Positions 1 through 9,980 of a stretch of 64,000 bases of DNA are shown in pieces; the first letter of the stretch is position 1; each line of letters opens with the position of its first letter. The notes under the pieces are model-generated. The model made no database searches. It was not told the origin of the DNA and was given only the letters and a program-made list of their open reading frames with translations. Origin of the DNA: Brevibacillus brevis (GTDB taxonomy: Bacteria; Bacillota; Bacilli; Brevibacillales; Brevibacillaceae); contig NZ_CP134050.1 of assembly GCF_031583145.1 (NCBI RefSeq), positions 6,083,001 through 6,147,000 on the forward strand, read 5' to 3'. The position numbers and the translations under genes are program-made.

Positions 1-3000
1 GGCTCGCCTGGTTTTTTCAAACCTGCTCTGGCCTTTGTCAATGCCGAGAGTGCTTCGTCTACTTCTTGTTGAGTTGCATGCCGATCAGCCAGAACCTCAG
101 CCGCTTTTCGCAAGGCATTTTGCAGCTCTTCCCAGCTTTCGCTTGTGTAATCTTCACCCGAAAGATTCTCGGATTGGATTTGCTCCGTTTTCGCTCGCAG
201 CTTGGATTTATCTACTTCCGTCGATACCTTGTCCAAGCCTTCGTAAGCTGTCACCAATGCAGTCAGGGCCTTGTCTACTTCTTGTTGCGTTGCGTACGGA
301 TCGGCCAATACTGTTTTGGCTTTTTGCAAGGCGTTTTGCAGTTCTGCCCAGCTTTCGCTTGTATAATCTTCCGCTTTCAGATCCTCGGACTTGATTTGCT
401 CCGTTTTCGCTTGCAGCTTGGATTTGTCGACTGCAGGCGTAGGCTGTCCTGGTTTTTTCAAACCGTCTCTTGCCTTTGTCAATGACGAGAGCGCTTCGTT
501 TACTTCTTGCTGCGTTGCATTTGGATCAGCCAATACTGTCTCCGCTTTTTGCAATGCCTGTTGCAGCTCTGTCCAGCTTGTACTTGTGTAATCTTCCGCC
601 TTCAGGTTCTCGGACTTGATTTGCTCCGTTTTGGCCTGCAGCTTGGATTTGTCTACCGACGATGGAACTGGCTGCAAACCATCGTACGCATTATTCAGTG
701 CAGTCAGTGCTGCGTTTACCTGTTCTTGCGTTGCGGCTGGATCCTTCAACACCGTATCTGCATGTTGCAATGCCTGTTGCAGTGCTTCCCAGCTGTCAGT
801 TGTGTAATCATCAGCCACGAGATGCTCGGCTTCAATTTCATTCACTTTGGCTTGCAGCTTGGTTTTGTCTACCGCCGATGGAACTGGCTGCAAACCATCG
901 TACGCATTATTCAGTGCAGTCAGCGCTGCGTTTACCTGTTCTTGCGTTGCGGCTGGATCTTTCAACACCGTATCTGCATGTTGCAATGCTTGTTGCAGTG
1001 CTTCCCAGCTGTCAGTTGTGTAGTTATCAGCCGCGAGATGCTCGGCTTCAATTTCATTCACTTTGGCTTGCAGCTTGGTTTTGTCTACCGCCGATGGAAC
1101 TGGCTGCAAACCATCGTACGCATTATTCAGTGCAGTCAGCGCTGCGTTTACCTGTTCTTGCGTTGCGGCTGGATCTTTCAACACCGTATCTGCATATTGC
1201 AATGCCTGTTGCAGTGCTTCCCAGCTGTCAGTTGTGTAATCATCAGCCGCGAGATGCTCGGCTTCGATTTCATTCACTTTGGCTTGCAGCTTGGTTTTGT
1301 CTACCGCCGATGGAACTGGCTGCAAACCATCGTACGCATTATTCAGTGCAGTCAGCGCTGCGTTTACTTGTTCTTGCGTTGCGGCTGGATCCTTCAACAC
1401 CGTATCTGCATGTTGCAATGCCTGTTGCAGTGCTTCCCAGCTGTCAGTTGTGTAATCATCAGCCGCGAGATGCTCGGCTTCGATTTCATTCACTTTGGCC
1501 TGCAGCTTGGTTTTGTCTACCGCCGATGGAACTGGCTGCAAACCATCGTACGCATTATTCAGTGCAGTCAGCGCTGCGTTTACCTGCTCTTGCGTTGCGG
1601 CTGGATCCTTCAACACCGTATCTGCATGTTGCAATGCCTGTTGCAGTGCTTCCCAGCTGTCAGTTGTGTAATCATCAGCCGCGAGATGCTCGGCTTCGAT
1701 TTCATTCACTTTTGCTTGCAGCTTGGTTTTGTCTACCGCTGATGAATTTGGCTGCAAACCATCGTACGCATTATTCAGTGCAGTCAGCGCTGCGTTTACC
1801 TGTTCCTGCGTCGCAGCTGGATCTTTCAACACGGTATCTGCTTGTTGCAATGCCTGTTGCAGTGCTTCCCAGCTGTCAGGCGTGTAGTCCTCAGCTACGA
1901 GGTTTTCGGATTTAATTTGGTCCGTTCTGGTTTGCAGTGCGGATTTGTCTACTACAGTAAATTGTCTAGTCACAGTATCCGACTGTGTTTTATTTTTATT
2001 GGCTGTAACATCGATCGTATATGCACCTGTATTCAGGGCATCAACAATTGGAAGCTCCCATTTTCCGTTCTCGTCGGCGACTCTCTCCTCATTGATGAGG
2101 AGAGACGAATCTGCTGCACTTACGATCTTAATCGTTACTTTCGCCAAAGGTTCTGTTTCACCAATCAGCGTCGGACGTGTCCCCGTAATCTCACCATCGG
2201 TACTCGGTTGGCTCAATTCATTCTTGACTAATCGCCATACCAAAACATTATTTTGATCATAACTTGCAAGAAGAGCGCCGGAGTCTGCAATCAGATTCTC
2301 GATACTACCCAAACTTTCTTCTGTTGCTTGTCCAAACTGCGTCCCCGGTGCCATATTCTGCGTGGTAATACCTGCTTCTCCAGTAAACACACCGTTTAGA
2401 GTTAGCGTTTTATTGTTTGCCAAGTTAACGTTTACCACTTTTCCGGCAAATGTATTTCCTGTGATATATGCTTCACCCGAAAGAAAGATCTGACCACCAC
2501 GGGACTGAACTCCTCCGCCAATATTGTCCGTGATGAGTCCACCGGTCATAATAAATTGTGTTCCAGTATCAACCAAGACCGCCGCACCTTGCGAGTTACT
2601 ATTGCCTCTAATTTCGCCACCTTTCATTTCTACAACCGAGCCGTTGTCCCTAATTTGGATCGCACTTCCATGATATTGGGAATTACTGTTTCGTAAAACA
2701 GTTCCTTCTTCAATGATCAGTTTTGATCCTTCATAGACATTAATTAATCTTCCATTGATCGATTGATTGTTGAAGCCGCCGTCAATGATAATATTTTTTA
2801 ATGTTAACTGTCCTTTTTGAGTTAGACCAATTAGCGTTTCTATTGCACCGCTTGGCTGGCCGCGCTTTATCACCGCGGTTTCTTCGACACCAGGGGCAGT
2901 AGTAATCGTAATATACTTATTAATTCCAACACCTGTCAACGTAATATCGTCCAGGAGATATATCGTTCCCCCCTCATTAACTTTTGCATGGGCCTCTGTC

Positions 3001-3153
3001 AATGTAGCATAAGGGTTACCTCGTGTCCCATCACCTGTGGCGTCATTGCCACTACTGGATACATAAACTGCCGATGAATCTTTCACCAAACCATCGTACG
3101 CATGATTCAATGCAGTCAGCGCTGCGTTTACCTGTTCTTGCGTTGCGGCTGGA
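1..3153 (-). CDS. FIVAR-repeat surface protein, downstream part (frame broken from its start; 3' end outside window)
   Basis: Reading the minus strand from 3153 to 1 gives one long open frame with no start codon of its own. In order it encodes a remnant of a FIVAR repeat (DPAATQEQVNAALTALN), a beta-helix module starting VYVSSSGNDATGDGTRGNPY, an Ig-like domain ending FTVVDKSALQ, then at least nine FIVAR repeats running off the window. The layout copies the module order of the ORF immediately upstream on the same strand (3154-4416), to which it joins in a shifted frame. It is therefore probably the rest of the same exported protein, separated by a frameshift. FIVAR repeats are found in extracellular, often carbohydrate-binding or adhesive, bacterial proteins. 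The function here is unknown. A repeat-driven assembly error is possible. Confidence 0.72.
13..1956 (-). repeat. Nine tandem 216-bp coding repeats (FIVAR units)
   Basis: Units begin near 13, 229, 445, 661, 877, 1093, 1309, 1525 and 1741, each 216 bp or 72 codons. The five units from 877 to 1956 are nearly identical at DNA level; the three nearest the window edge are more diverged. Each unit encodes a helical repeat with conserved DxYTxxSWEALQQAL and QVNAALTALNNAYDGL segments. High identity plus an exact in-frame period means the copy number can vary by recombination. Confidence 0.9.
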
Positions 3154-4416
3154 TCATTCGTCTACTATAGTAATTACCTTTTCTGCTTTAGTAGATTTGC
3201 CGTCTATTGTCGCTGTTACCGCAACCGTGTATTCACCATCTGTTAGGTCATTCGTTGGTGTAAATGTCCACTTGCCATCTGCATCAACTGTCACCGTCGG
3301 AGTATCAACTACATTACCAGCCTTGTCTTTAATCTCAACTGTAATCGTAGACCCAGCTGTTGAGGTTCCTTCGAACATTGGCTTCGAATTGAACACTTTA
3401 TCGCCTGCTGGTTGTTCAATCATTACCGTCGGTGGCGCTTTCCACAACAACTCATTGCTTGCACCGTAAATGGCATAAAGCGAACTGTCGTCGGCAATCA
3501 GATTCTCCAGCGACGCCAAATCGCCTGTGGCTGCTTGTCCAAATATGCCTCCGGCAGCCATGCGACTCTGCGCGGTAATACCTGCCTTCCCGCTAAACTC
3601 ACCGCTTAGGGTAAGATTCGTCTTGCCCTGCAGGAACACATTCAGTGCCTTTTGTTGGCCCCAATCTGTATTACCCATGACAGTCGCATTGCCGGAAAGA
3701 TCGAATGTCCCCGAAACGAGATCTACTCCTCCGCCGATGTTGTTGGTGATTCGGCCACCGGTCAGCAGGAATTTACTACCGGAACCTATATAGACCGCAC
3801 CCATAGCATTACTCTGATTTTTTTCTCCCTTATTGCCTGTAATTTCTCCGCCAGTCATTTTCAGGACTGCTGAACCCTGACCGAGATAGATTGCGCTTCC
3901 TACAAATGGGGAATAACTGTTGCGTAAAACAGTCCCTTCTTCAATGTTCAGTTGTGCATCATAGACGTTAATGATTCTACCTTGGGCCAATGCTCCCCCT
4001 TGGTAGGTGCCGTCAATGATAATGTTTTTTAAGGTAAGCTGGCCCGTATTTAGATCAAAAAGCGTGCCGTTTCCAGCCTGGTTTCGCTCAATCACGGCAG
4101 TTTCCGTAACGCCGGGAGCCGTAGTAATCGTAAAAATCTTGTTCAGATTGTATTTTTTGTTGGTATCGGACAATGTTTTGATGTTGTCCAGGACGTATAT
4201 CGTTCCCCCGCTATTATCGTTTTGATAGGCCGTGTACAAGGTAGCATAAGGGTTCTCTTTGGTTCCATCACCTGAAGTGTCACTGCCATTACTCGCTACA
4301 TAAACTTCCGAAGAAGCAGCATAGCTAACAGGAGTTCCAAAGCTTACTCCCGTGAAGACAATAGAAAGAATCAGGAACATCATCCCAATTTTTCGCCAAT
4401 TAATGTCATTCAGCAA
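3154..4416 (-). CDS. Secreted beta-helix plus Ig-like surface protein, N-terminal part
   Basis: The 420-residue ORF starts at TTG (4416) with AAAGGA about 12 bases upstream. Residues 1-33 form a signal peptide (hydrophobic IGMMFLILSIVFTGVSF, cleavage near SYA-A). Next comes a parallel beta-helix module opening with VYVASNGSDTSGDGTKENPY, with repeated LTLKN/LKMTGGEI/LLTGGRI rungs to about residue 320. A bacterial Ig-like domain (about 330-418) ends ITIVDE and then TGA. Directly past the stop, one frame over, the sequence continues as the middle of a FIVAR repeat and a second beta-helix, so this ORF is probably truncated by a frameshift or internal deletion. If translated as is, it would be a short secreted protein without a cell-wall anchor. 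Confidence 0.75.
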   Translation of the reverse strand: MLNDINWRKIGMMFLILSIVFTGVSFGTPVSYAASSEVYVASNGSDTSGDGTKENPYATLYTAYQNDNSGGTIYVLDNIKTLSDTNKKYNLNKIFTITTAPGVTETAVIERNQAGNGTLFDLNTGQLTLKNIIIDGTYQGGALAQGRIINVYDAQLNIEEGTVLRNSYSPFVGSAIYLGQGSAVLKMTGGEITGNKGEKNQSNAMGAVYIGSGSKFLLTGGRITNNIGGGVDLVSGTFDLSGNATVMGNTDWGQQKALNVFLQGKTNLTLSGEFSGKAGITAQSRMAAGGIFGQAATGDLASLENLIADDSSLYAIYGASNELLWKAPPTVMIEQPAGDKVFNSKPMFEGTSTAGSTITVEIKDKAGNVVDTPTVTVDADGKWTFTPTNDLTDGEYTVAVTATIDGKSTKAEKVITIVDE

Positions 4417-4887
4417 GTAGATCCATTCCTTTCTGAGATTTGATACTGGCAGAAATCATCAATATTGAACTTAACGAAGATAAGTACACAAGCAGACGAT
4501 TCCACCAATTCTTTTCGCTTCAAACGTTTTTATTGCCCCTTCTTCCTCCCCTTCCGGCATATGGATATTTTGTTAAACTATCTATTTTTATTAGACTTCT
4601 CCCAATATGTCATCTTAACAGGGGAACCTCTACAAAAACTCCACAACTTTGCTCATAAATATAAACAGCAAAAACCTTCTCGATTCTTTTTAAGAGGTGT
4701 CCTGAACATCTTGTAGAAATGTATACTTTATGGAAAAAATGGAACTGTCCCAAACATAGACAAGTATTGCTTATTGCCAGCCTAATCTTCATCTGTGGAA
4801 CGGCTAAGAATGGAAGGGGCATGACTTACATACACTTGGGGGGCTTAAGAGGTTCCTTACTATTACTAATTGAGGTTATTAGATGAA
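4417..4887. other. Divergent intergenic region, AT-rich
   Basis: This gap lies between the surface-protein gene (leftward) and the hybrid kinase gene (rightward), so it must carry both promoters. It is AT-rich and I cannot point to a convincing -35/-10 pair. No supported gene is seen. Confidence 0.5.
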
Positions 4888-7800
4888 ATGAAAACAGTCA
4901 CCTGGAAATGGACGAAAATGATCGTTGTTGCCCTGCTAATCGTAACAGCTGTTCGCTTACTCTGGATGAATTTCCTGACCACCTTTGATTACGCTGAAAA
5001 ACCGGTGGCTGTAAAAGGCGTGCTAGATTTACGCGGGTGGAAATTCTCGGAGTACCAAACATTACGGTTGGATGGGGAGTGGGAGTTCTTCCCTTCTCAG
5101 TTCATAGAGGGAAACGGCCTGAAGAAACCCGGGGAACATGCATACATCCAAGTGCCCAATCGGTGGGATGAGGCGTTTGTTCATGAGCAAGGCACACCGG
5201 ACTCCTTCCGCTTCGGCACGTATCGACTACGTATCCTGCTTGATCCAAACCACAAACAGACACTTGGTTTCAGGATCAATGAGCTTCGAACTGCATCGGC
5301 CGTCTATGCCAATGGGCAGCTCGTCGCCCAGGCGGGACAACCGGCAACCAGTGTCATCGAGCATCAAGCACGCAATATTCCCTATACAGTCAAACTGACG
5401 CCAGAACAAGGCCAAGTGGAGCTGCTTATCCATGTTTCCAATGATGCCGGAGCAGGAGGAATCACAAAACCTATTCGCTTCGGCACGATAGAAGCTGTGC
5501 AGCTGCGGATGATCCTCTCCATCAGTTTGCAGATGTTGCTGCTTGTCGTGTTTCTGATCCATGGTGTATATGCCTTGCTCCTGTACTTTTTGGGTTCCAG
5601 AAATAAAGGCTTGGCCTATTTCTCTTTGGTCATGATTTGTGGAATCTTTGTTGTATTGACCGCGGATGACAAGTTATTGTTTGTCTGGCTGAAGCTGGAT
5701 TATGACTGGACAGTAAAAATGACGTATCTCGTCTATGTTGGTGCGGTCGCCTTCATCCCTCCCTTGTTACATCACCTGTTTCCTGCTTATCTGAACAAAA
5801 GAATTTTACGAGGTTACGGTGGCTTGTGCAGTCTGTACGCCATGTTCATTCTCCTCGTACCTGCTGGAACGATCTTGGCTATGAGCAGAATGCTCTCTGT
5901 CGTGATGCTCTTATCAGTCATCCTCTCCGTCTACATCCTGTGGAAAGCCATTCGGGACAAGGAAGACATTATTTTTCTCCTGTTAGCTTGCTTGTTTGTT
6001 GGGGTCAATGTGGTCTGGACGATTGTTTATGCCATACTCTCGCTGGAATTTATTCATTATCCTTTCAACCTGATCTTTGCCGTCCTTTCCTTTGCGGCCT
6101 ATTGGTTCCGACGGTTTTTCCGGGCAACGACCGAGACGAAACAACTAGCCGAGAAATTACAGCAAGAGGATAAACGCAAGGATGAATTTTTGGTGAATAC
6201 TTCTCACGAATTGAGAAATCCTTTGCACGGCATCATCAATATCACACAAGCGATTATCGAGGATACAAACTCCCCCCTTCATGAAGAACACAAAAAGCGT
6301 CTGGATATTCTCCTGCATGTCAGCAAACGTTTGACGCTCATGCTGGATGATTTGCTGGATGTGACCCGATTGAAGGAGAACACGATTCGCCTGCATCAGA
6401 AAAAAATATCCCTCGCGTCCATCTTCGCTGGTGTGTTCGATATGGCGAGACTGATGCTGGACGGAAAGCCGATCGCATTGACCGTCGAAATCGACGATTC
6501 GTTTCCTTCTGTTTGGGGAGATGAAAACCGGCTGATTCAAATTCTTTTCAACCTGGTGCATAATGCCATTAAATTTACAGACGAAGGAACCATCACGATT
6601 CGTGCGGCAACTGCTAACGGATTTGCTTATATCCAGGTGGAGGATACCGGGGTCGGGATCGAGGAGAAGGCTCTGCAAACCATTTTTCAGCCTTACGAAC
6701 AAGCGGAGCGGAATTCAATACGAGCGAGTGGCGGATTCGGGCTTGGCTTACACATTTCCAAGCAGTTGGTTGAGCTTCACGGCGGGACTCTAACGGTTCA
6801 GTCTACTCCGGGCAAAGGCTCTGTCTTTACTTTTACACTCCCGCTCGCTACAGATTCCGCGCCAATAGAAGAGAGCAGCGCTCAAACAATGATGCAGACT
6901 TCACTAGAATTGGCTGCAGCAACTGCTGATCGAATTCAATCATCGACAGACACGGTTTCTGCCGTAAATAGAAAAGCAAAAATTATCGTTGTGGACGACG
7001 ACAGTATTAACCTGAACATCCTTGGCAAGATGCTTGAATCAGACCAATATGAAGTAAGCACGGCAACCAGCGCTCAGCAAGCCCTGTCCATACTGGAACA
7101 CAAACCGGTAGATTTGGTCATCTCGGACGTCATGATGCCTCACGTATCCGGCTATGAATTAACAAGTATCATCCGGGAACGATTCTCTGTTTTGGAACTG
7201 CCTGTCCTGCTTTTGACCGCGCGAAGCCGTTCCCAGGATATTGTGGCCGGCTTTCAGGCAGGAGCGAACGACTATGTCAAGAAACCCGTCGATGCTTGGG
7301 AATTAAAGGCCAGGGTAAAAGCATTAACCGAGTTAAAAATATCCTTCGACGAACGCTTGCGTATGGAAGGAGCATGGCTGCAATCGCAAATCCAGCCTCA
7401 TTTTCTATTTAACACCTTAAATTCAATTGCCGCCTTGGGACTCGAGGACTTCACGAAAATGCAGGAACTGCTTGAGGAGTTTAGCAACTATTTGCGTTTG
7501 AGCTTTGACTTTCATAATGCTGAGCCCGTTGTTCCTCTTGACGATGAGCTTGCCCTTGTCCGCTCTTACTTATATATTGAGAAGCAGCGATTTGGCGATC
7601 GTTTGCAGGTGGAATGGAATCTGGACCCTGATCTCGATTTTTGCCTACCGCCCTTATCCATACAACCGCTTGTCGAAAATGCGGTCAAACACGGTTTAAT
7701 GAAACGTACAAGTGGGGGAACCATCTGGATTCACATAACTGACAAAGGGGAGTACAGCGAAGTTTCCATTCAGGACAATGGAGAAGGGATGACAGAGGAC

Positions 7801-7962
7801 GATCTGAATCAGCTTTTCTACCGAACTGGTCATGCGAAGAAAAGAGCAAGCGTAGGTCTGCGAAATATCGATCGGCGACTGAAGCAGCTTTATAGCCGGG
7901 GATTAACGATTGCCAGCACACCCGAACAAGGTACAACGGTCACATTCCGAATCCCGAAATAA
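4888..7962 (+). CDS. Membrane hybrid histidine kinase: 7TMR-DISM, HisKA/HATPase, receiver, LytS-type kinase
   Basis: I take the ATG at 4888 (TGAGG 12 bases upstream); an in-frame TTG at 4870 has a poorer site. The roughly 1024-residue protein has an N-terminal membrane segment, an extracellular 7TMR-DISM-type beta-sandwich (about 40-200), seven membrane helices (about 205-410), a HisKA domain with phosphoacceptor His440 in SHELRNPLHG, a HATPase with DTGVGIE and GGFGLGLHI, a receiver domain with Asp747 in ISDVMMP and KKP, and a second kinase module of LytS type with His838 in QPHFLFNT followed by its own HATPase (VENAVKHG). Two transmitters with an internal receiver suggest an internal phosphorelay. 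Its likely partner is the convergent receiver-BTAD regulator at 7980-9113. The ligand is unknown. Confidence 0.88.
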   Translation: MKTVTWKWTKMIVVALLIVTAVRLLWMNFLTTFDYAEKPVAVKGVLDLRGWKFSEYQTLRLDGEWEFFPSQFIEGNGLKKPGEHAYIQVPNRWDEAFVHEQGTPDSFRFGTYRLRILLDPNHKQTLGFRINELRTASAVYANGQLVAQAGQPATSVIEHQARNIPYTVKLTPEQGQVELLIHVSNDAGAGGITKPIRFGTIEAVQLRMILSISLQMLLLVVFLIHGVYALLLYFLGSRNKGLAYFSLVMICGIFVVLTADDKLLFVWLKLDYDWTVKMTYLVYVGAVAFIPPLLHHLFPAYLNKRILRGYGGLCSLYAMFILLVPAGTILAMSRMLSVVMLLSVILSVYILWKAIRDKEDIIFLLLACLFVGVNVVWTIVYAILSLEFIHYPFNLIFAVLSFAAYWFRRFFRATTETKQLAEKLQQEDKRKDEFLVNTSHELRNPLHGIINITQAIIEDTNSPLHEEHKKRLDILLHVSKRLTLMLDDLLDVTRLKENTIRLHQKKISLASIFAGVFDMARLMLDGKPIALTVEIDDSFPSVWGDENRLIQILFNLVHNAIKFTDEGTITIRAATANGFAYIQVEDTGVGIEEKALQTIFQPYEQAERNSIRASGGFGLGLHISKQLVELHGGTLTVQSTPGKGSVFTFTLPLATDSAPIEESSAQTMMQTSLELAAATADRIQSSTDTVSAVNRKAKIIVVDDDSINLNILGKMLESDQYEVSTATSAQQALSILEHKPVDLVISDVMMPHVSGYELTSIIRERFSVLELPVLLLTARSRSQDIVAGFQAGANDYVKKPVDAWELKARVKALTELKISFDERLRMEGAWLQSQIQPHFLFNTLNSIAALGLEDFTKMQELLEEFSNYLRLSFDFHNAEPVVPLDDELALVRSYLYIEKQRFGDRLQVEWNLDPDLDFCLPPLSIQPLVENAVKHGLMKRTSGGTIWIHITDKGEYSEVSIQDNGEGMTEDDLNQLFYRTGHAKKRASVGLRNIDRRLKQLYSRGLTIASTPEQGTTVTFRIPK

Positions 7963-7990
7963 GGAATAAACTACATGGTTTATTCCTTAT
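7959..7990. terminator. Bidirectional terminator between kinase and regulator
   Basis: AAGGAATAAAC (7961-7971) pairs perfectly with GTTTATTCCTT (7978-7988), with a run of T on the right and of A on the left. It serves both convergent genes. Confidence 0.8.
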
Positions 7991-9113
7991 TTTTCTGCTT
8001 CCAAAGATCAAACCACTCCGTGATAGAAGGATTAGGCTGCACCTGCAGTTCTTTCTGTAACACTTTTTTTAATTGATCATACTGCTTGTGAACCAATGAG
8101 TGCCTGCCCATGACATCATAGACTTTCATCAGGTAAAAATAGGCTTCTTCCTCTAACGGGTAACGATGACAAATGTCCAAACATAACGTCATGGCTTTGT
8201 CCCATTTATCATTTGTGTAGTACCAATCCACCATCTTCAAAGCGGTTTGCACCCATTGCAGCTGCAATCTTTGCCGCTCACTTTCTGCCCATACGTAATT
8301 ATGCTCCTGCAAATAATCTCCTTTACACAGCCCTATGGCTGCTTCATATTCGCCAATCGTCTCTGCAGACAATAATAAGCCCGATCGATAAAACTGCTCA
8401 AACTTGTCCACATCCAGGCTGATTTGTTCCAGTTTTAACAAATAGCCTTCCGAAGTATTGCTAATTTGAAAACACTCGCCAAAAGGCGCCAAGGTTTTGC
8501 GTATATAATAGACCGCTGTATACAATTGATGAAGAGCATTGTCCGGTTCAAGCTCCGGCCAAAGTAACTCAATGATTGCCGTTTTATTGACAGCCGTCCC
8601 CCTGTGCTGAACCAAATATAGGAACAATTGCTGCACCTTCGCCGTTCGCCAACGAAGCGGTATGATTTGCTGCTCTTCGGCTAAAATCGTTACCTGTTGA
8701 AACAAATTCATTTGCAATTTCTCCGTTTTTGGAAAAGGGAAAGCAGCATGTTCGTCCGTCCTGGATTGAATTCGTTGAACGGTATTTCGCAGACGTTGCT
8801 TGCCAACCGGCTTTAAGACATAGTCAAGGGCGTTTAGCTCAAATGCTTTAATCGCATATCTCTCATATGCGGTTACGAATACAATATGTAAGTGAGGTTT
8901 CATTTGCAGAAGCTGTTCGGCCAACTCGATTCCGTTCAGCTTGGGTATTTGAATATCCAAAAAAACAATATCGACATCATTTTTTTCAACCGCTTGTTTC
9001 CCCATCGCCGGGTCCGTAAATTTACCAATAACGTGGATATTCCCGATTGTTAATAACTGATGCTCCAAATAGTTTAATGCCAACTCTTCATCGTCGATTA
9101 AGATCGCTCTCAT
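7980..9113 (-). CDS. Response regulator with receiver, winged-helix and BTAD (SARP-like) domains
   Basis: The 377-residue protein starts MRAILIDDEELALNYLEHQL. The receiver (1-120) has acidic DDE, phosphorylatable Asp53 in FLDIQIPKLNG and Lys101 in VLKPVGK. An OmpR-like winged helix (about 140-225: WRTAKVQQLFLYLVQHRG, IIELLWPE) and a bacterial transcriptional activation domain with helical repeats (about 230-370) follow. This architecture is typical of regulators paired with 7TMR-DISM hybrid kinases in Paenibacillaceae-like genomes. The neighbouring convergent kinase is its probable cognate. Targets are not evident from sequence; the nearby surface protein gene is one candidate. Confidence 0.88.
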   Translation of the reverse strand: MRAILIDDEELALNYLEHQLLTIGNIHVIGKFTDPAMGKQAVEKNDVDIVFLDIQIPKLNGIELAEQLLQMKPHLHIVFVTAYERYAIKAFELNALDYVLKPVGKQRLRNTVQRIQSRTDEHAAFPFPKTEKLQMNLFQQVTILAEEQQIIPLRWRTAKVQQLFLYLVQHRGTAVNKTAIIELLWPELEPDNALHQLYTAVYYIRKTLAPFGECFQISNTSEGYLLKLEQISLDVDKFEQFYRSGLLLSAETIGEYEAAIGLCKGDYLQEHNYVWAESERQRLQLQWVQTALKMVDWYYTNDKWDKAMTLCLDICHRYPLEEEAYFYLMKVYDVMGRHSLVHKQYDQLKKVLQKELQVQPNPSITEWFDLWKQKNKE

Positions 9114-9476
9114 GATGTCCCCTTACGTATCATGCTATTTTATACATATATATCAAAAAATATATCCGTTTTAAAATACATTATGGTAAATTGATCAAAC
9201 AGACTAGAGTATATCCTACTATAATTCTGGATTTTCAATAAAGATTACCCTATTTATTCCCTCTCTGAACCTATATTCAAACATTCCCACTCCACTTCTT
9301 AAGTTACTATTCAACAGAACGGTCCCGGTTTTGGATTGTTAACCGTCCGTTATGAGTAGGCTCCTGTCTATAACGGCAAGTGATGAAGGCCATCCTTTGT
9401 CGGATGGCCTCTGAATGATAAAACATGCATTGATGTTGCCTTGTACCCACCGCCTGGCTTGTTATCCAATCTACCT
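9114..9476. other. Intergenic region at the outer end of the rlmH island
   Basis: The first 200 bases are AT-rich and should hold the regulator gene's promoter. From 9349 to 9410 lies the outermost, decayed copy of the rlmH-end/hairpin module described separately. No gene is seen. Confidence 0.5.
9349..9410 (-). repeat. att-like module copy 5 (decayed) with hairpin
   Basis: On the minus strand a hairpin (AGGCCATCC at 9387-9395 with GGATGGCCT at 9402-9410) is followed by CTTGCCGTTATAGACAG and then GGAGCCTACTCATAAC. This matches copies at 16361-16431 and 11156-11218 in order and spacing, with a deletion of about six bases and substitutions in the rlmH-end core. It would mark the distal boundary of the cassette chain. 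The core alone is weak; the shared hairpin and spacer carry the assignment. Confidence 0.6.
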
Positions 9477-9854
9477 TTACCCCTTCTCCCCCTGTATCGT
9501 TCGATTTTCATCAAGCCGCACTTTGTAAGACTCCCCCCATGCTTTCATGGCCATTATGACCGGTTCCAACGTCCTGCCGAAATCAGTAAGGGAGTACTCC
9601 ACTCTTGGCGGAACCTCTTTATAAACTTCGCGATGAATGATGCCATCCCGCTCAAGCTCTCGGAGCTGCAAGGTGAGCATAAACTGCGTGATTCCCGGAT
9701 TAAGGCGCCTGAATTCATTGAATCTCTTCGTACCGTCCAAGAGCTGATAAAGAATGATCCCCTTCCACTTTCCGCCAATCACATCCAGCGTTGTTTCCAC
9801 TGGACATGCCTGCATATCCGGACTCACTCCGTATTTGTTTCTTCGGTCCCCCAT
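9477..9854 (-). CDS. HxlR-family transcriptional regulator
   Basis: The 125-residue winged-helix protein has the family hallmarks: a near-N-terminal cysteine (CPVETTLDVIGGKWKGIIL), the HTH (KRFNEFRRLNPGITQFMLTLQLRELERDGII) and the wing (EVPPRVEYSLTDFGRTL). Several HxlR members (YodB, CatR, HypR) use the N-terminal Cys to sense quinones or other electrophiles; Cys17 is in that position here. It is transcribed divergently from an alcohol dehydrogenase-like oxidoreductase, the usual arrangement for a redox-sensing repressor and its target. It lies in the outermost cassette of the rlmH island. Confidence 0.9.
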   Translation of the reverse strand: MGDRRNKYGVSPDMQACPVETTLDVIGGKWKGIILYQLLDGTKRFNEFRRLNPGITQFMLTLQLRELERDGIIHREVYKEVPPRVEYSLTDFGRTLEPVIMAMKAWGESYKVRLDENRTIQGEKG

Positions 9855-9907
9855 CAGCCTATCCTCCCAATGGTTTGGTTTTTCATACTATACCATAAAA
9901 ATATGCG

Positions 9908-9922
9908 TACTTACTTAAAGTA
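9908..9922. promoter_or_regulatory. Candidate HxlR operator
   Basis: TACTTACTTAAAGTA is an inverted repeat (TACT-N7-AGTA) in the gap between the divergent HxlR and oxidoreductase genes. The position and symmetry suit a dimeric winged-helix repressor. Binding is inferred only. Confidence 0.4.
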
Positions 9923-9980
9923 ATCGAATCGATTTACAATGCAGCTATACAACATTTCCAATTTGAGAGGATGGATCCCC

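Noticed and set aside
507..1742. Long plus-strand open frames with perfect internal repeats (about 410 residues)
   Set aside because: They are antisense readings of the 216-bp FIVAR-coding repeats on the minus strand; composition is not protein-like and no ribosome site exists.
13..1956. Possible CRISPR-like direct repeat array
   Set aside because: Units are 216 bp, contiguous and in-frame coding; there are no short repeats with unique spacers and no cas genes.
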